Below are positions 7,682-15,111 of a stretch of 36,762 bases of DNA, in pieces. The stretch covers positions 1 to 36,762 of the forward strand of contig CAYXFZ010000009.1 of the NCBI GenBank assembly GCA_964464385.1, in the 5' to 3' direction. How positions within the stretch are numbered: position 1 is the first letter of the stretch; each line of letters opens with the position of its first letter. The stretch is from CAYXFZ01 sp964464385 (GTDB taxonomy: Bacteria; Planctomycetota; UBA1135). The position numbers and the translations under genes are program-made. The notes beneath the pieces were generated by a model. It made no database searches and was not told the DNA's origin. It saw nothing but the letters and a program-made list of their open reading frames with translations.

Positions 7682-8250
7682 ACCGCACCCTCAAGGATGC
7701 CGTAGTGCAGTATCAGGCCAACCGTCGCCAAGGGGACGCCCACACCAAGATCCGGGGCGAAGTATCGGGCCATACCAAGAAGCCTTGGAAGCAGAAGAAG
7801 ACGGGCCGGGCCCGCGCCGGTGACCGCAAGAGTCCCTTATGGCGCGGCGGTGGCACGACTTTCGGTCCCCGAAACACCCGTCAATGGGGCTACCACCTTC
7901 CCAAAAAACAGCGTCTTGTCGCTCTCAGAAGTTCTCTCTTTGGCAAGTTGCAAGACGGGGAAATCAAGGAGATCTCCGGCCTGAGTTTTGTGGAACCTTC
8001 CGCCAAGACCGCCCGCAAGTTGCTGGCCGATTTGGTGCCTCACGGGACGGCCTTGGTCCTCCTGCGAGAGCACGACGAAACCATCTGGAAATCCTTCCGC
8101 AATTTTCCTCGCGTCTCCGTACGCACGGCCGCGGATGCCAACGCCTATGACCTGCTCGCCCACAAATGGATCCTGGCTCAAGATGGTGCCCTGGATCTTC
8201 TGGTCGAACGAGTCGGTCCTCCCAGTAAGACGACCGGAGAGGACGCATGA
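7597..8250 (+). CDS. rplD: 50S ribosomal protein L4
   Basis: L4 lines the nascent-peptide tunnel and in some bacteria represses the S10 operon. The 217-aa product has the extended-loop region with HTKKPWKQKKTGRARAGD and SPLWRGGGTTFGP, then the globular C-terminus with DLLAHKWI. The ATG at 7597 is preceded by AGAGGA at a usable distance and lies inside the 3' part of the rplC frame (85-nt overlap). rplW starts within its stop codon, so translation is coupled. Confidence 0.96.
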   Translation: MATVSTYDFGSGALSEREFAADLGDRALNRTLKDAVVQYQANRRQGDAHTKIRGEVSGHTKKPWKQKKTGRARAGDRKSPLWRGGGTTFGPRNTRQWGYHLPKKQRLVALRSSLFGKLQDGEIKEISGLSFVEPSAKTARKLLADLVPHGTALVLLREHDETIWKSFRNFPRVSVRTAADANAYDLLAHKWILAQDGALDLLVERVGPPSKTTGEDA

Positions 8251-8537
8251 GTTCCCTGACCCAGCATTACCAAGTCATCCTCAAGCCGGTGCTGACCGAA
8301 AAGTCCACCGCCGATCAGGAGCGATTGAACCTTTATCGTTTTGAGGTCGCTGGCTCTGCCAACCGCCTGGAGATTCGAGCCGCCGTCGAGGCATTGTTTC
8401 AGGTCAAAGTGGCCAAGGTCAACACCATGGTTCGTCCGGGTAAACCGCGCCGTCGCGGCGCCAACACTTACGAAACCTCGGCCCGCAAAATCGCTCTCGT
8501 GACCCTGCAAGAGGGGCAGAAAATCGACCTTCTCTAA
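8247..8537 (+). CDS. rplW: 50S ribosomal protein L23
   Basis: L23 sits at the tunnel exit and docks trigger factor and SRP. It has 96 aa, with VILKPVLTEKST near the N-terminus and VAKVNTMVRPGKPRR in the rRNA-binding loop, as in the family. The ATG overlaps the rplD stop (ATGA) with GGAGAGG just upstream, so it is coupled to L4. rplB follows after 3 nt. Confidence 0.96.
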   Translation: MSSLTQHYQVILKPVLTEKSTADQERLNLYRFEVAGSANRLEIRAAVEALFQVKVAKVNTMVRPGKPRRRGANTYETSARKIALVTLQEGQKIDLL

Positions 8538-8540
8538 GCC

Positions 8541-9374
8541 ATGGGTATCAAGACTTACAAACCGACTTCGCCTGGCCGCCGCGGTGGCTCCGTGCTGGAT
8601 GGCTCGGAGCTGACGCGAAGCACTCCCGAGAAGTGCCTCCTCGCGCCCCTCAAAAAGACAGGTGGTCGCAACAATCGTGGACGGGTCACGGCATGGCACC
8701 GCGGTGGAGGGGCCAAGCGTCGTTATCGAATCGTTGACTTCAAGCGCAACAAGGACGGCGTTCCGGCCAAAGTTGCGCACATCGAATACGACCCGAACCG
8801 CACCGCCTACATCGCCCTCTTGCACTACGCCGACGGCGAAAAGCGTTACATCATTTGGCCAAAGGGCCTGGCTCAGGGCGACGTGATTTCTTCTGGGCCG
8901 GATGCCGAGCCCAAGGTGGGTTGTGCCATGGAGATGAAGGACATTCCTTTGGGTTTGTATGTGCACAACATTGAGATGCGCCCCAAACAAGGCGGCAAAA
9001 TGGCCCGCAGTGCGGGCTCCAGCGCCCGCTTGGCCGCTCGCGAGGAGGGCTACGCCCTCTTGACCCTTCCCTCGGGTGAAGTCCGCCGCATTCCGGAGGC
9101 CTGTCGGGCGACGATTGGTGAGGTCGGCAATGCCGAGCACCAAAATGTCAAACTTGGGAAGGCCGGACGCAAACGTCATATGGGACGGCGTCCCCACGTT
9201 CGCGGCGTTGCCATGTATCCCGCTGCGCATCCCCATGGAGGTGGCGAGGGTCGTACCAAGGGCAAGCACCCGGTTTCTCCCTGGGGTAAGTCGGCCAAGG
9301 GTGGCAAGACTCGTCACCGCCGCAAACCCAGCAACAAATTCATCGTTCGCCGTCGGCCGAAGGGGGTCAGGTAA
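8541..9374 (+). CDS. rplB: 50S ribosomal protein L2
   Basis: L2 binds 23S domain IV and is needed for subunit joining and peptidyl transfer. It is 277 aa, full length. It starts MGIKTYKPTSPGRRG and contains GRNNRGRVTAWHRGGG and the C-terminal RPHVRGVAMYPAAHPHGGGEG, which holds the conserved histidine near the catalytic centre (the family has RGVAMNPVDHPHGGGEG; here N-P-V-D is Y-P-A-A). The ATG at 8541 has no clear Shine-Dalgarno and follows the rplW stop by 3 nt. Confidence 0.98.
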   Translation: MGIKTYKPTSPGRRGGSVLDGSELTRSTPEKCLLAPLKKTGGRNNRGRVTAWHRGGGAKRRYRIVDFKRNKDGVPAKVAHIEYDPNRTAYIALLHYADGEKRYIIWPKGLAQGDVISSGPDAEPKVGCAMEMKDIPLGLYVHNIEMRPKQGGKMARSAGSSARLAAREEGYALLTLPSGEVRRIPEACRATIGEVGNAEHQNVKLGKAGRKRHMGRRPHVRGVAMYPAAHPHGGGEGRTKGKHPVSPWGKSAKGGKTRHRRKPSNKFIVRRRPKGVR

Positions 9375-9376
9375 TC

Positions 9377-9640
9377 ATGGCTCGTAGTGTCAAAAAAGGT
9401 CCCTGGATTGATCCCCGCGTCCACCGCAAGGTCGTCAAGGCCAAGGCTGAAAAAGATCGTTCGCCAATCAAAACTTGGGCGCGCGCATCCACAATCTTGC
9501 CGGATTATGTCGGCATGACTTTCATGGTCCACAACGGCAAGACTTTTTGGAAGGTCTTTGTCACTGAGGACATGGTGGGGCACAGGTTGGGCGAATTTTC
9601 GCCGACGCGCATTTTCCGTGGCCACGACAAAAAGAAGTAA
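9377..9640 (+). CDS. rpsS: 30S ribosomal protein S19
   Basis: S19 forms the S13-S19 pair of the 30S head near the A-site tRNA. It has 87 aa, with MARSVKKGPWIDPRVHRKV at the start, TWARASTILPDYVGMTFMVHNGK in the core and HRLGEFSPTRIFRGH at the end, all typical (the core is quoted only to identify the family). It begins 2 nt after rplB and ends 6 nt before the rplV ATG. Confidence 0.97.
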   Translation: MARSVKKGPWIDPRVHRKVVKAKAEKDRSPIKTWARASTILPDYVGMTFMVHNGKTFWKVFVTEDMVGHRLGEFSPTRIFRGHDKKK

Positions 9641-9646
9641 GCATTG

Positions 9647-9997
9647 ATGGAATACCGCGCCAGTCATCGTTTTGCTCGGATCTCCGCCAAGAAGGTCCGT
9701 GCCTCCGCGGATTTGATTCGCGGCCTGGAGGTCAACCGTGCCCTGAATTTGCTCAGCGTGGATCCCGCCCGCGGTTCCGCTCTGTTTGCCAAGGTTTTGC
9801 GATCCGCAGTTGCCAATGCAGGTCAAGACGAGAATGTGGACGTGAACGGGCTCGTTGTTCGCGAGGCCCGAGTGGATCAAGGCCCTCTTTTGCAAGGCCG
9901 CATGCGTTGGCGTCCCGCTTCCATGGGTCGTTCCATGCCGATTCGTCGTCGAACCGCGCACATCAAGGTCGTTGTCGCAGAAAAGGAGCAAGGCTAA
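9647..9997 (+). CDS. rplV: 50S ribosomal protein L22
   Basis: L22 has a beta-hairpin that lines the exit tunnel at the macrolide-binding constriction. The product is 116 aa. It has the N-terminal RFARISAKKVRASADLIRG segment, and the hairpin region runs from about VDQGPLLQGRMRWRPASMG to the conserved RRTAHIKVVV end. ATG 9647 was chosen over the in-frame TTG at 9644 because it leaves the usual short N-terminus. rpsC starts 2 nt after the stop. Confidence 0.96.
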   Translation: MEYRASHRFARISAKKVRASADLIRGLEVNRALNLLSVDPARGSALFAKVLRSAVANAGQDENVDVNGLVVREARVDQGPLLQGRMRWRPASMGRSMPIRRRTAHIKVVVAEKEQG

Positions 9998-9999
9998 TT

Positions 10000-10632
10000 A
10001 TGGGCCAAAAAATTCATCCCATCGGCTTCCGGGTTGGCGTCAGTGAGCCTTGGCGCTCCCGCTGGTTTGCCCGCGGCGCGGATTATGGCGATAGCCTATT
10101 GCAGGATTTTCGCATTCGCGAAATGATTGGCAAGCGCTTCCGCAAAGGAATCATTTCTCGCGTAGACATTCAACGCCGTGGCGGTCGAATCACCATCAAC
10201 CTTCTTGCGACCCGCAAGGGGGAGGTCATTGGTCGTGGATATGCCACGCGCGACGCCTTGGTCGCCGATCTTGAGAAGTTGAGTGGCCAAGAGGTGCGTC
10301 TTGACATCCAAGAGGTCCGCAACTGGGATTTGGATGCCCAAACTGTGGCCGATAATTTGGCTGCCGCCATTGAGCGTCGCGTTTCCCCACGTCGTCAATT
10401 GAAGCGCATCGTGGAAAATGGCATGAATGCGGGTGCCCAAGGCGTCAAGGTGCAAGTGGCGGGCCGAATCGATGGCTCAGAAATGAGCCGAACCCTGACC
10501 CAACGCCAAGGCCGAATTCCTCTGCAAACTCTTTCTTCTCGCTGCGACTATGGGTTCTCGGTGGCCTTGACCACTTACGGTTCTTTGGGCGTCAAAGTCT
10601 GGATTTACACGGGGGATGATGTTCGGCTGTAG
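10000..10632 (+). CDS. rpsC: 30S ribosomal protein S3
   Basis: S3 lies at the mRNA entry channel and, with S4 and S5, has helicase activity. The product is 210 aa and begins MGQKIHPIGFRVGV. The KH domain spans about residues 40-110; its GxxG loop, normally GIVIGKKG, reads GEVIGRGY, so the second glycine is missing. The C-terminal domain has QLKRIVENGMNAGAQGVKV and ends with the usual YGSLGVKVWIY. The in-frame upstream extension is rejected because the family N-terminus begins exactly at ATG 10000. Confidence 0.97.
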   Translation: MGQKIHPIGFRVGVSEPWRSRWFARGADYGDSLLQDFRIREMIGKRFRKGIISRVDIQRRGGRITINLLATRKGEVIGRGYATRDALVADLEKLSGQEVRLDIQEVRNWDLDAQTVADNLAAAIERRVSPRRQLKRIVENGMNAGAQGVKVQVAGRIDGSEMSRTLTQRQGRIPLQTLSSRCDYGFSVALTTYGSLGVKVWIYTGDDVRL

Positions 10633-10661
10633 GGCCGCCCTTCCTCAGGAGAAATACTGAC

Positions 10662-11168
10662 ATGCGAATGCCCAAACGAGTCAAGTACCGCAAAACCCAG
10701 CGCGGCAAGGTTAAGGGAACTTATGGCACTTCCTTTAAGGGTGGTAAGGGCCAGAGTGCCCGCCGCCAGCACATGAAGCACCAACATTCTCCCATAAAGG
10801 GACCTTGCCGGGCCAAGGCGACGCGTGGCAATCGGGTCTCTTTTGGAGACTTTGGTCTGCAGGCCCTGGAGTGGTGTTGGCTTCCGGCTCGCACCATCGA
10901 AGCGAGTCGTGTTGCCGCCGGTCGAGCTGCCCACGACGCCAAACTTTGGATCCGAGTTTTTCCCCACAAGCCCGTCACGGCCAAACCCTTGGAAGTCCGC
11001 ATGGGATCCGGCAAGGGTGACGTGGATCGCTGGGTGGCCGTTGTCAAGCCTGGCACGGTTCTCCTTGAGTTGGGTGGTGTGGATGAAGCAACCGCCAAAT
11101 TGGCCTTCAACCGTGTGGCCCACAAGTTACCCATTCGCGTGCGCATGATCGCCCGCAAGCACATCTGA
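10662..11168 (+). CDS. rplP: 50S ribosomal protein L16 with a 32-residue N-terminal-region insertion
   Basis: L16 helps position A-site tRNA and is a late assembly factor of the 50S. The usual length is about 136-140 aa; this one is 168. The family start MRMPKRVKYRKTQRGKVKG is followed by an insertion (residues 20-51, nt 10719-10814) rich in Gly, Lys, Arg, His and Gln. The standard sequence then resumes with KATRGNRVSFGDFGLQALE and continues with RVFPHKPVTAKPLEVRMG and GKGDVDRWVAVVKPG. The frame is open throughout, and the insertion is exactly 96 nt, so it looks real. AGGAG lies at 10648-10652, a little upstream of the ATG. Confidence 0.95.
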   Translation: MRMPKRVKYRKTQRGKVKGTYGTSFKGGKGQSARRQHMKHQHSPIKGPCRAKATRGNRVSFGDFGLQALEWCWLPARTIEASRVAAGRAAHDAKLWIRVFPHKPVTAKPLEVRMGSGKGDVDRWVAVVKPGTVLLELGGVDEATAKLAFNRVAHKLPIRVRMIARKHI

Positions 11169-11173
11169 ACATC

Positions 11174-11386
11174 ATGAAACCTCAGGAGATCCGCGGCAAA
11201 GAAGACGCCGAAATCGAATTTGATCTGGAATTGTCCGAAAAGGCCCTTTTTGATCTCCGCTTTCGTTCCCTCATGGAGGGGAATCCTGATCCAGCCAAAA
11301 TTCGGCGCCTGCGCCGGGACATGGCGCGGATGAGGACCATCCTGCGGGAACGTCAATTGGGTATTGCCGACCAGGAGTCGCGCTGA
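11174..11386 (+). CDS. rpmC: 50S ribosomal protein L29
   Basis: L29 is a small two-helix protein at the tunnel exit, next to L23. It is 70 aa, of normal length, with the helix-1 segment ELSEKALFDLRFRSLMEGN, then DPAKIRRLRRDMARMRTILRER, which matches the family's (I/V)RRxIARxxTxLRER. It lies between rplP and rpsQ as in nearly all bacteria. No Shine-Dalgarno is visible before the ATG. Confidence 0.94.
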   Translation: MKPQEIRGKEDAEIEFDLELSEKALFDLRFRSLMEGNPDPAKIRRLRRDMARMRTILRERQLGIADQESR

Positions 11387-11390
11387 AGCC

Positions 11391-11708
11391 ATGACTGAAA
11401 ACAACCCAAAATCTCCGGAAGTGGCGGCCAAGACCGCGACCGCGCGACCCACGCGTACGGTATTGGTCGGCACCGTGGTTTCCGCCAAAGGCGAAAAATC
11501 CTTGGTGGTTCGGGTGAATCGCACAACACGTCATCCGCTCTACAAGAAAACGCTTCGCGTTTCCAAAAAGTATTACGTGCACGACGAGGCCAATGCTGCC
11601 TCGGCAGGCGACCAGGTCCAAATCATGGGCTGTCGCCCTCAGTCCAAGTTGAAGAAGTGGCGCTTGGTCAAGGTCCTTGCCGGCACCTCGGGTGGGGGTA
11701 CACCATGA
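11391..11708 (+). CDS. rpsQ: 30S ribosomal protein S17
   Basis: S17 is a primary 16S rRNA binder of the 30S body. The 105-aa product has an N-terminal extension of about 22 residues rich in Ala, Thr and Lys before the conserved core RTVLVGTVVSAKGEKSLVV; the core continues with RTTRHPLYKKTLRVSKKYYVHDE and GDQVQIMGCRPQSKLKKWRL (each quoted to identify the fold). The ATG at 11391 is the only plausible start near the rpmC stop. The stop overlaps the rplN ATG (ATGA), so L14 translation is coupled. Confidence 0.95.
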   Translation: MTENNPKSPEVAAKTATARPTRTVLVGTVVSAKGEKSLVVRVNRTTRHPLYKKTLRVSKKYYVHDEANAASAGDQVQIMGCRPQSKLKKWRLVKVLAGTSGGGTP

Positions 11709-12073
11709 TTCAAATGCAAACGCGTCTCCAGGTTGCCGACAACACCGGCGCCCGGGAAGTCATGTGCATCAAAGTTTTGGGTGGGAGCAAACGCCGTTTT
11801 GCTTCTCTCGGCGATGTCATTGTGGCTTCAGTGAAGAAGGCCAATCCCGGTAGCGACGTAAAGACTGGCCAGGTGGTCCGTGGTGTCGTTGTCCGGACCC
11901 GCCATCGTGTCCGCCGCAAGGATGGAACCTATGTCCGCTTCGATGGCAATGCTCTTGTCTTGGTGGAAGAGGACGGCGGCCCCAAGGGCACCCGCATTTT
12001 TGGTGCCGTGGCGCGCGAATTGCGCGAACGCAAGTACATGAAAATCGTCTCATTGGCGCAGGAGGTTGTCTGA
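11705..12073 (+). CDS. rplN: 50S ribosomal protein L14
   Basis: L14 is at the subunit interface (bridges B5/B8) and is the docking site of the silencing factor RsfS. It is 122 aa, full length. It starts MIQMQTRLQVADNTGAR and has CIKVLGGSKRR, GQVVRGVVVRTRHRVRRKDG and the end segment FGAVARELRERKYMKIVSLA, as expected. It starts in the rpsQ stop codon. The rplX start lies just after the L14 stop, and its Shine-Dalgarno lies inside this gene. Confidence 0.97.
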   Translation: MIQMQTRLQVADNTGAREVMCIKVLGGSKRRFASLGDVIVASVKKANPGSDVKTGQVVRGVVVRTRHRVRRKDGTYVRFDGNALVLVEEDGGPKGTRIFGAVARELRERKYMKIVSLAQEVV

Positions 12074-12077
12074 TTTG
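12060..12077 (+). promoter_or_regulatory. Shine-Dalgarno that selects the TTG start of rplX
   Basis: AGGAGG (12060-12065) lies 9 nt before TTG 12075, a good distance. The in-frame TTG at 12066 directly abuts the AGGAGG and cannot use it. This supports 12075 as the L24 start, giving a product that begins MHIKNGDQIIV. Confidence 0.6.
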
Positions 12078-12392
12078 CACATCAAGAACGGAGATCAAAT
12101 CATTGTGACCGCTGGCAACTTCAAGGGCCAGCGTGGGGCTGTCCTGCACCTGGATGCTGACGCCAACCGTGTTGTCGTCGAAGGGGTCAATGTGCGGACC
12201 ACCCGCATTCCCAAGACCACCGCCAACCCAAAGGGCGGCACCATTGAACGAGAGTTCCCCATTGCCGTCTCCAACGTCCTGCTTTGGTGTGAAAAGGCCG
12301 GCAAGGGGGTTCGCACTCGTTTGAAGACCCTGGACGGTGGCAAGAGAGTCCGTGTCTCCGTTTCCTCCGACACCCAATTTGATCCCTCATGA
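12075..12392 (+). CDS. rplX: 50S ribosomal protein L24
   Basis: L24 is an assembly initiator of the 50S with a KOW motif. The 105-aa product has MHIKNGDQIIVTAGNFKGQRG (the KOW region, about residues 4-30) followed by VEGVNVRTTRIPKT and a conserved GGTIEREFPIAVSNV. TTG 12075 is favoured by the Shine-Dalgarno; TTG 12066 would add three residues. The stop overlaps the rplE ATG (ATGA). Confidence 0.93.
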   Translation: MHIKNGDQIIVTAGNFKGQRGAVLHLDADANRVVVEGVNVRTTRIPKTTANPKGGTIEREFPIAVSNVLLWCEKAGKGVRTRLKTLDGGKRVRVSVSSDTQFDPS

Positions 12393-12940
12393 CCAGGCTC
12401 GGCGAACACTACCGGGAAAACGTTCAGCCCGCTCTTCTTGAGAAGTTTGGCTACCAAAACCCCATGCAAGTACCCCGCATCACCAAGATCGTGGTCAGCA
12501 TGGGCGTTGGCAGTGCTGTAGAAACCAAGTCGAGGCTGGACCTTGCGGCCAAAGACTTGACCCAAATTACCGGGCAAAAGGCCGCCATTCGGCGGGCCAG
12601 AAGATCCGTTGCAAACTTCCGCTTGCGCGAGGGGACTCCCATCGGTTGCATGGTCACTCTTCGGTCCCAGCGCATGTATGAGTTCTTTGATCGAGTGGTT
12701 TCGGTCGTCCTTCCTCGAATTCGTGACTTTCGTGGCATGCCCGACAAGTTTGACGGCCGCGGGAATTACAACTTCGGGTTGACCGAGCAGGCCCTCTTTC
12801 CCGAGATTGACCTGGACAAGGTCGAGCACACTCAGGGCATGAACGTGACCGTGGTCACGAATGCTCGCACTGATGAAGAAGCCCGGGCCTTGCTCGATTG
12901 TTTCTCTTTCCCGTTCCGTCGCCAGGAGGACGATAACTGA
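12389..12940 (+). CDS. rplE: 50S ribosomal protein L5
   Basis: L5 binds 5S rRNA in the central protuberance and contacts P-site tRNA. It is 183 aa and starts MTRLGEHYRENVQPALLEKF. The family segments MQVPRITKIVVSMGVG, DLTQITGQKAAIRRARRSVANF, RIRDFRGMPDKFDGRGNY and the C-terminal TDEEARALLDCFSFPFR are in order. It starts in the rplX stop codon and is followed after 1 nt by rpsN. Confidence 0.97.
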   Translation: MTRLGEHYRENVQPALLEKFGYQNPMQVPRITKIVVSMGVGSAVETKSRLDLAAKDLTQITGQKAAIRRARRSVANFRLREGTPIGCMVTLRSQRMYEFFDRVVSVVLPRIRDFRGMPDKFDGRGNYNFGLTEQALFPEIDLDKVEHTQGMNVTVVTNARTDEEARALLDCFSFPFRRQEDDN

Positions 12941-12941
12941 G

Positions 12942-13247
12942 ATGGCCAAGACCAGCGTTACCAATCGGGAAATCCGCCGACGTCAGCTCATTGCCCAATA
13001 TGCGGAGCGGCGGGCCGTTTTGCTGAAAATCACCCGCGATCCCGAGGCCAGCCTCGAGGAGAAGCAAGAGGCTTACCGGAAGATTCACGCCATGCCGCGC
13101 GATGCCAGTCCGGTTCGAAGCCGCAATCGCTGTGCGATCACGGGTCGCCCCCGTGGTTACTACCGCCGCTTTGGCGTTTCCCGCCTAGTGCTCCGGCGCT
13201 TGGCTCATCGAGGCGAACTCCCTGGAGTTCGCAAGTCTTCTTGGTAA
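12942..13247 (+). CDS. rpsN: 30S ribosomal protein S14, long zinc-free form
   Basis: S14 of the 30S head. It is 101 aa, so the long C-minus paralogue: the CxxC...CxxC zinc ribbon of the ~61-aa form is absent and the corresponding region reads SPVRSRNRCAITGRPRGYYR. The conserved end FGVSRLVLRRLAHRGELPGV is intact. The zinc-free form usually lets cells spare zinc, although S4 and L36 in this window keep their zinc ligands. ATG 12942 starts 1 nt after the L5 stop. Confidence 0.96.
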   Translation: MAKTSVTNREIRRRQLIAQYAERRAVLLKITRDPEASLEEKQEAYRKIHAMPRDASPVRSRNRCAITGRPRGYYRRFGVSRLVLRRLAHRGELPGVRKSSW

Positions 13248-13266
13248 TTTACCTGGCGCAATCCTC

Positions 13267-13668
13267 ATGACGATGACCGATCCTTTGGCTGACATGTTGA
13301 CCCGAATTCGCAACGGAATTCTGGTGCGTCGGCAAACTATTGATATCCCTTCCTCTAAAATGAAGAGCTCCGTGGCCCTGATTCTCAAGGACGAGGGCTA
13401 TCTCGCCGACGTGGAAACTATCCAGGACGATCGCGGCTTTTCTGCCCTTCGCTTGACCTTGAAATACGATGAAGATGGCCGCAATGCCATTGCTGATTTG
13501 AAGCGCATTTCCAAGCCCGGGTGTCGGATTTATTCTGCTGCCAACGACCTTCCCGAGATTCGAAATGGACTCGGAATCACCTTGATCTCGACCTCCTCTG
13601 GTGTTTTGAGTGGCCGCAAGGCCGCCGAGCTCGGGGTGGGTGGAGAAGTCCTCTGCTCCATTTTCTGA
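13267..13668 (+). CDS. rpsH: 30S ribosomal protein S8
   Basis: S8 is a primary 16S binder and in E. coli the translational repressor of the spc operon. It is 133 aa. It starts MTMTDPLADMLTRIRNG and has IPSSKMKSSVALILKDEGY in the N-terminal domain. The C-terminal domain carries the family's GIxxxSTSxG motif as LGITLISTSSGVLSGRKAAE and ends with GGEVLCSIF. The second Met (ATG 13273) is an alternative start. The gene lies 19 nt after rpsN. Confidence 0.97.
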   Translation: MTMTDPLADMLTRIRNGILVRRQTIDIPSSKMKSSVALILKDEGYLADVETIQDDRGFSALRLTLKYDEDGRNAIADLKRISKPGCRIYSAANDLPEIRNGLGITLISTSSGVLSGRKAAELGVGGEVLCSIF

Positions 13669-13669
13669 G

Positions 13670-14212
13670 ATGTCCCGCATCGGCCGCCAACCTGTTTCCT
13701 TTCCGTCCGGTGTCACCGTCACGGTGAACCCCACGGAGGTGGGGGTCAAAGGACCCAAGGGCGAACTCAGTTTCCCTCTCCTTCCTGAAGTTACCGTCGA
13801 GGTGGCAGACGGAGTTGCCACGGTGGTACAGACCGGCAAGGGTTCGGAAAAGGAGGCTTCTGCCCGTCATGGCCTCGTCCGCGCTCATTTAGCCAACATG
13901 GTCGAGGGCGTGACCGAGGGTTTCTCCAAGAGCCTGGAGATTATCGGTACCGGCTGGGGGGCAAAGCCCGCTGGCCAAGGGATCGATTTGGAAATTGGCT
14001 TTTGCCATCCGATTCATTTTGATCCTCCTTCAGGCGTTTCCATTACCTTGGATTCGCAAACCAAAATCACGGTGAGTGGAGCCGACAAGCAGGCCGTGGG
14101 CCAGCTTGCCGCCAGCATTCGCCGATCCCGTCCTCCCGAGCCCTACAAGGGCAAGGGCGTCCGCTACGCGGGTGAATTCGTCCGCCGCAAGGTTGGCAAG
14201 AGCCTGAGTTGA
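13670..14212 (+). CDS. rplF: 50S ribosomal protein L6
   Basis: L6 is near the GTPase-associated centre (contacts the sarcin-ricin loop). It is 180 aa, of normal length, with two L6 domains. It begins MSRIGRQPVSFPSGVTV. Domain 1 has VGVKGPKGELSF, and the C-terminal signature reads PEPYKGKGVRYAGEFVRRK. The longer open frame upstream overlaps rpsH and is not used; ATG 13670 overlaps the S8 stop region by spacing of 1 nt. Confidence 0.97.
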   Translation: MSRIGRQPVSFPSGVTVTVNPTEVGVKGPKGELSFPLLPEVTVEVADGVATVVQTGKGSEKEASARHGLVRAHLANMVEGVTEGFSKSLEIIGTGWGAKPAGQGIDLEIGFCHPIHFDPPSGVSITLDSQTKITVSGADKQAVGQLAASIRRSRPPEPYKGKGVRYAGEFVRRKVGKSLS

Positions 14213-14216
14213 TTTC

Positions 14217-14591
14217 ATGGATCACCTCCAACAAAAGAAAAAATGGCGGCAACGCCGCCGCAAGACTTTGGGCATTCGACGTCGCCTACGGGCCGTCTCC
14301 AGCCGCCCTCGGCTTTCCGTTTCTCGTAGTCATAAACGCATCTCCGTGCAGTTGATTGACGACACGCTCGGCCGCACCTTGGCCTCCGCCAGTGACTTTG
14401 AAAAGGGCCAGGGCGACTCATTCTCCGGAAAGACCAAATCCGAAAAGGCTGCCATCGTTGGCGCTGCCATTGCCGAAAGAGCTCTTGCCGCCGGCGTGGA
14501 CTCTGTCGCTTTTGATCGTGGTCGTTTCCTTTTTCATGGCCGCGTTAAGGCCTTGGCTGAAGCCGCCCGCGCTGGCGGATTGAAATTCTGA
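14217..14591 (+). CDS. rplR: 50S ribosomal protein L18
   Basis: L18 brings 5S rRNA into the 50S together with L5. It is 124 aa. The basic N-terminus (RRKTLGIRRRLRA) precedes the family's RPRLSVSRSHKRISVQLID. GAAIAERALAAGVDSVAFDR and FHGRVKALAEAARAGGLKF form the C-terminal alpha/beta core. It lies between rplF and rpsE as is standard for the spc operon. Confidence 0.97.
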   Translation: MDHLQQKKKWRQRRRKTLGIRRRLRAVSSRPRLSVSRSHKRISVQLIDDTLGRTLASASDFEKGQGDSFSGKTKSEKAAIVGAAIAERALAAGVDSVAFDRGRFLFHGRVKALAEAARAGGLKF

Positions 14592-14592
14592 C

Positions 14593-15111
14593 ATGGGAAA
14601 AAGTCGCGAAAACATTGAATTCTTGGATCGTGTCGAAGCGGACCGCCTCGGCGAACTCAAGGAAGAACGCTTGAAAATCAACCGCACTGCTAAGGTCGTC
14701 AAGGGCGGTCGTCGGTTCTCCTTTTCTGCCCTGACTGTGGTCGGGAACCAGGATGGAGTCGTAGGTTACGGGTTTGGCAAGGCCAAAGAAATTCCCGCTG
14801 CCATGCAGAAGGCCTTCAAGGACGGGCGCAAGCACCTCATTCGGGTGCCACGCGTCGGCACAACTGTGCCCCACCAAGTCGAGGGCACGTTTTGCGCTTC
14901 CAAGGTCCGCATTATCCCAGCGGCCGCAGGAACTGGAATTATTGCTGGCGGCACCGTGCGCGCAGTACTCGAACTCGCTGGCGTCAAGGATGTCCTGACG
15001 AAGGCCTATGGTTCGACCAACCCGATCAACTTGGTCAAGGCCACGGTTGCCGGGCTGGCTACTTTGCGCACCAAGGATCAAATCGCTGAACAGCGAGGAG
15101 TTGAATCCTGA
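14593..15111 (+). CDS. rpsE: 30S ribosomal protein S5
   Basis: S5 lies at the mRNA entry and influences decoding fidelity. It is 172 aa. The dsRNA-binding-like N-terminal domain contains INRTAKVVKGGRRFSFSAL and VGYGFGKAKEIPAAMQKAF; the loop targeted by spectinomycin resistance lies in the first. The C-terminal domain has PAAAGTGIIAGGTVRAVLE and GSTNPINLVKATVAGL. The stop overlaps the rplO ATG by one base, leaving no room for rpmD (L30), which commonly lies here. Confidence 0.97.
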   Translation: MGKSRENIEFLDRVEADRLGELKEERLKINRTAKVVKGGRRFSFSALTVVGNQDGVVGYGFGKAKEIPAAMQKAFKDGRKHLIRVPRVGTTVPHQVEGTFCASKVRIIPAAAGTGIIAGGTVRAVLELAGVKDVLTKAYGSTNPINLVKATVAGLATLRTKDQIAEQRGVES

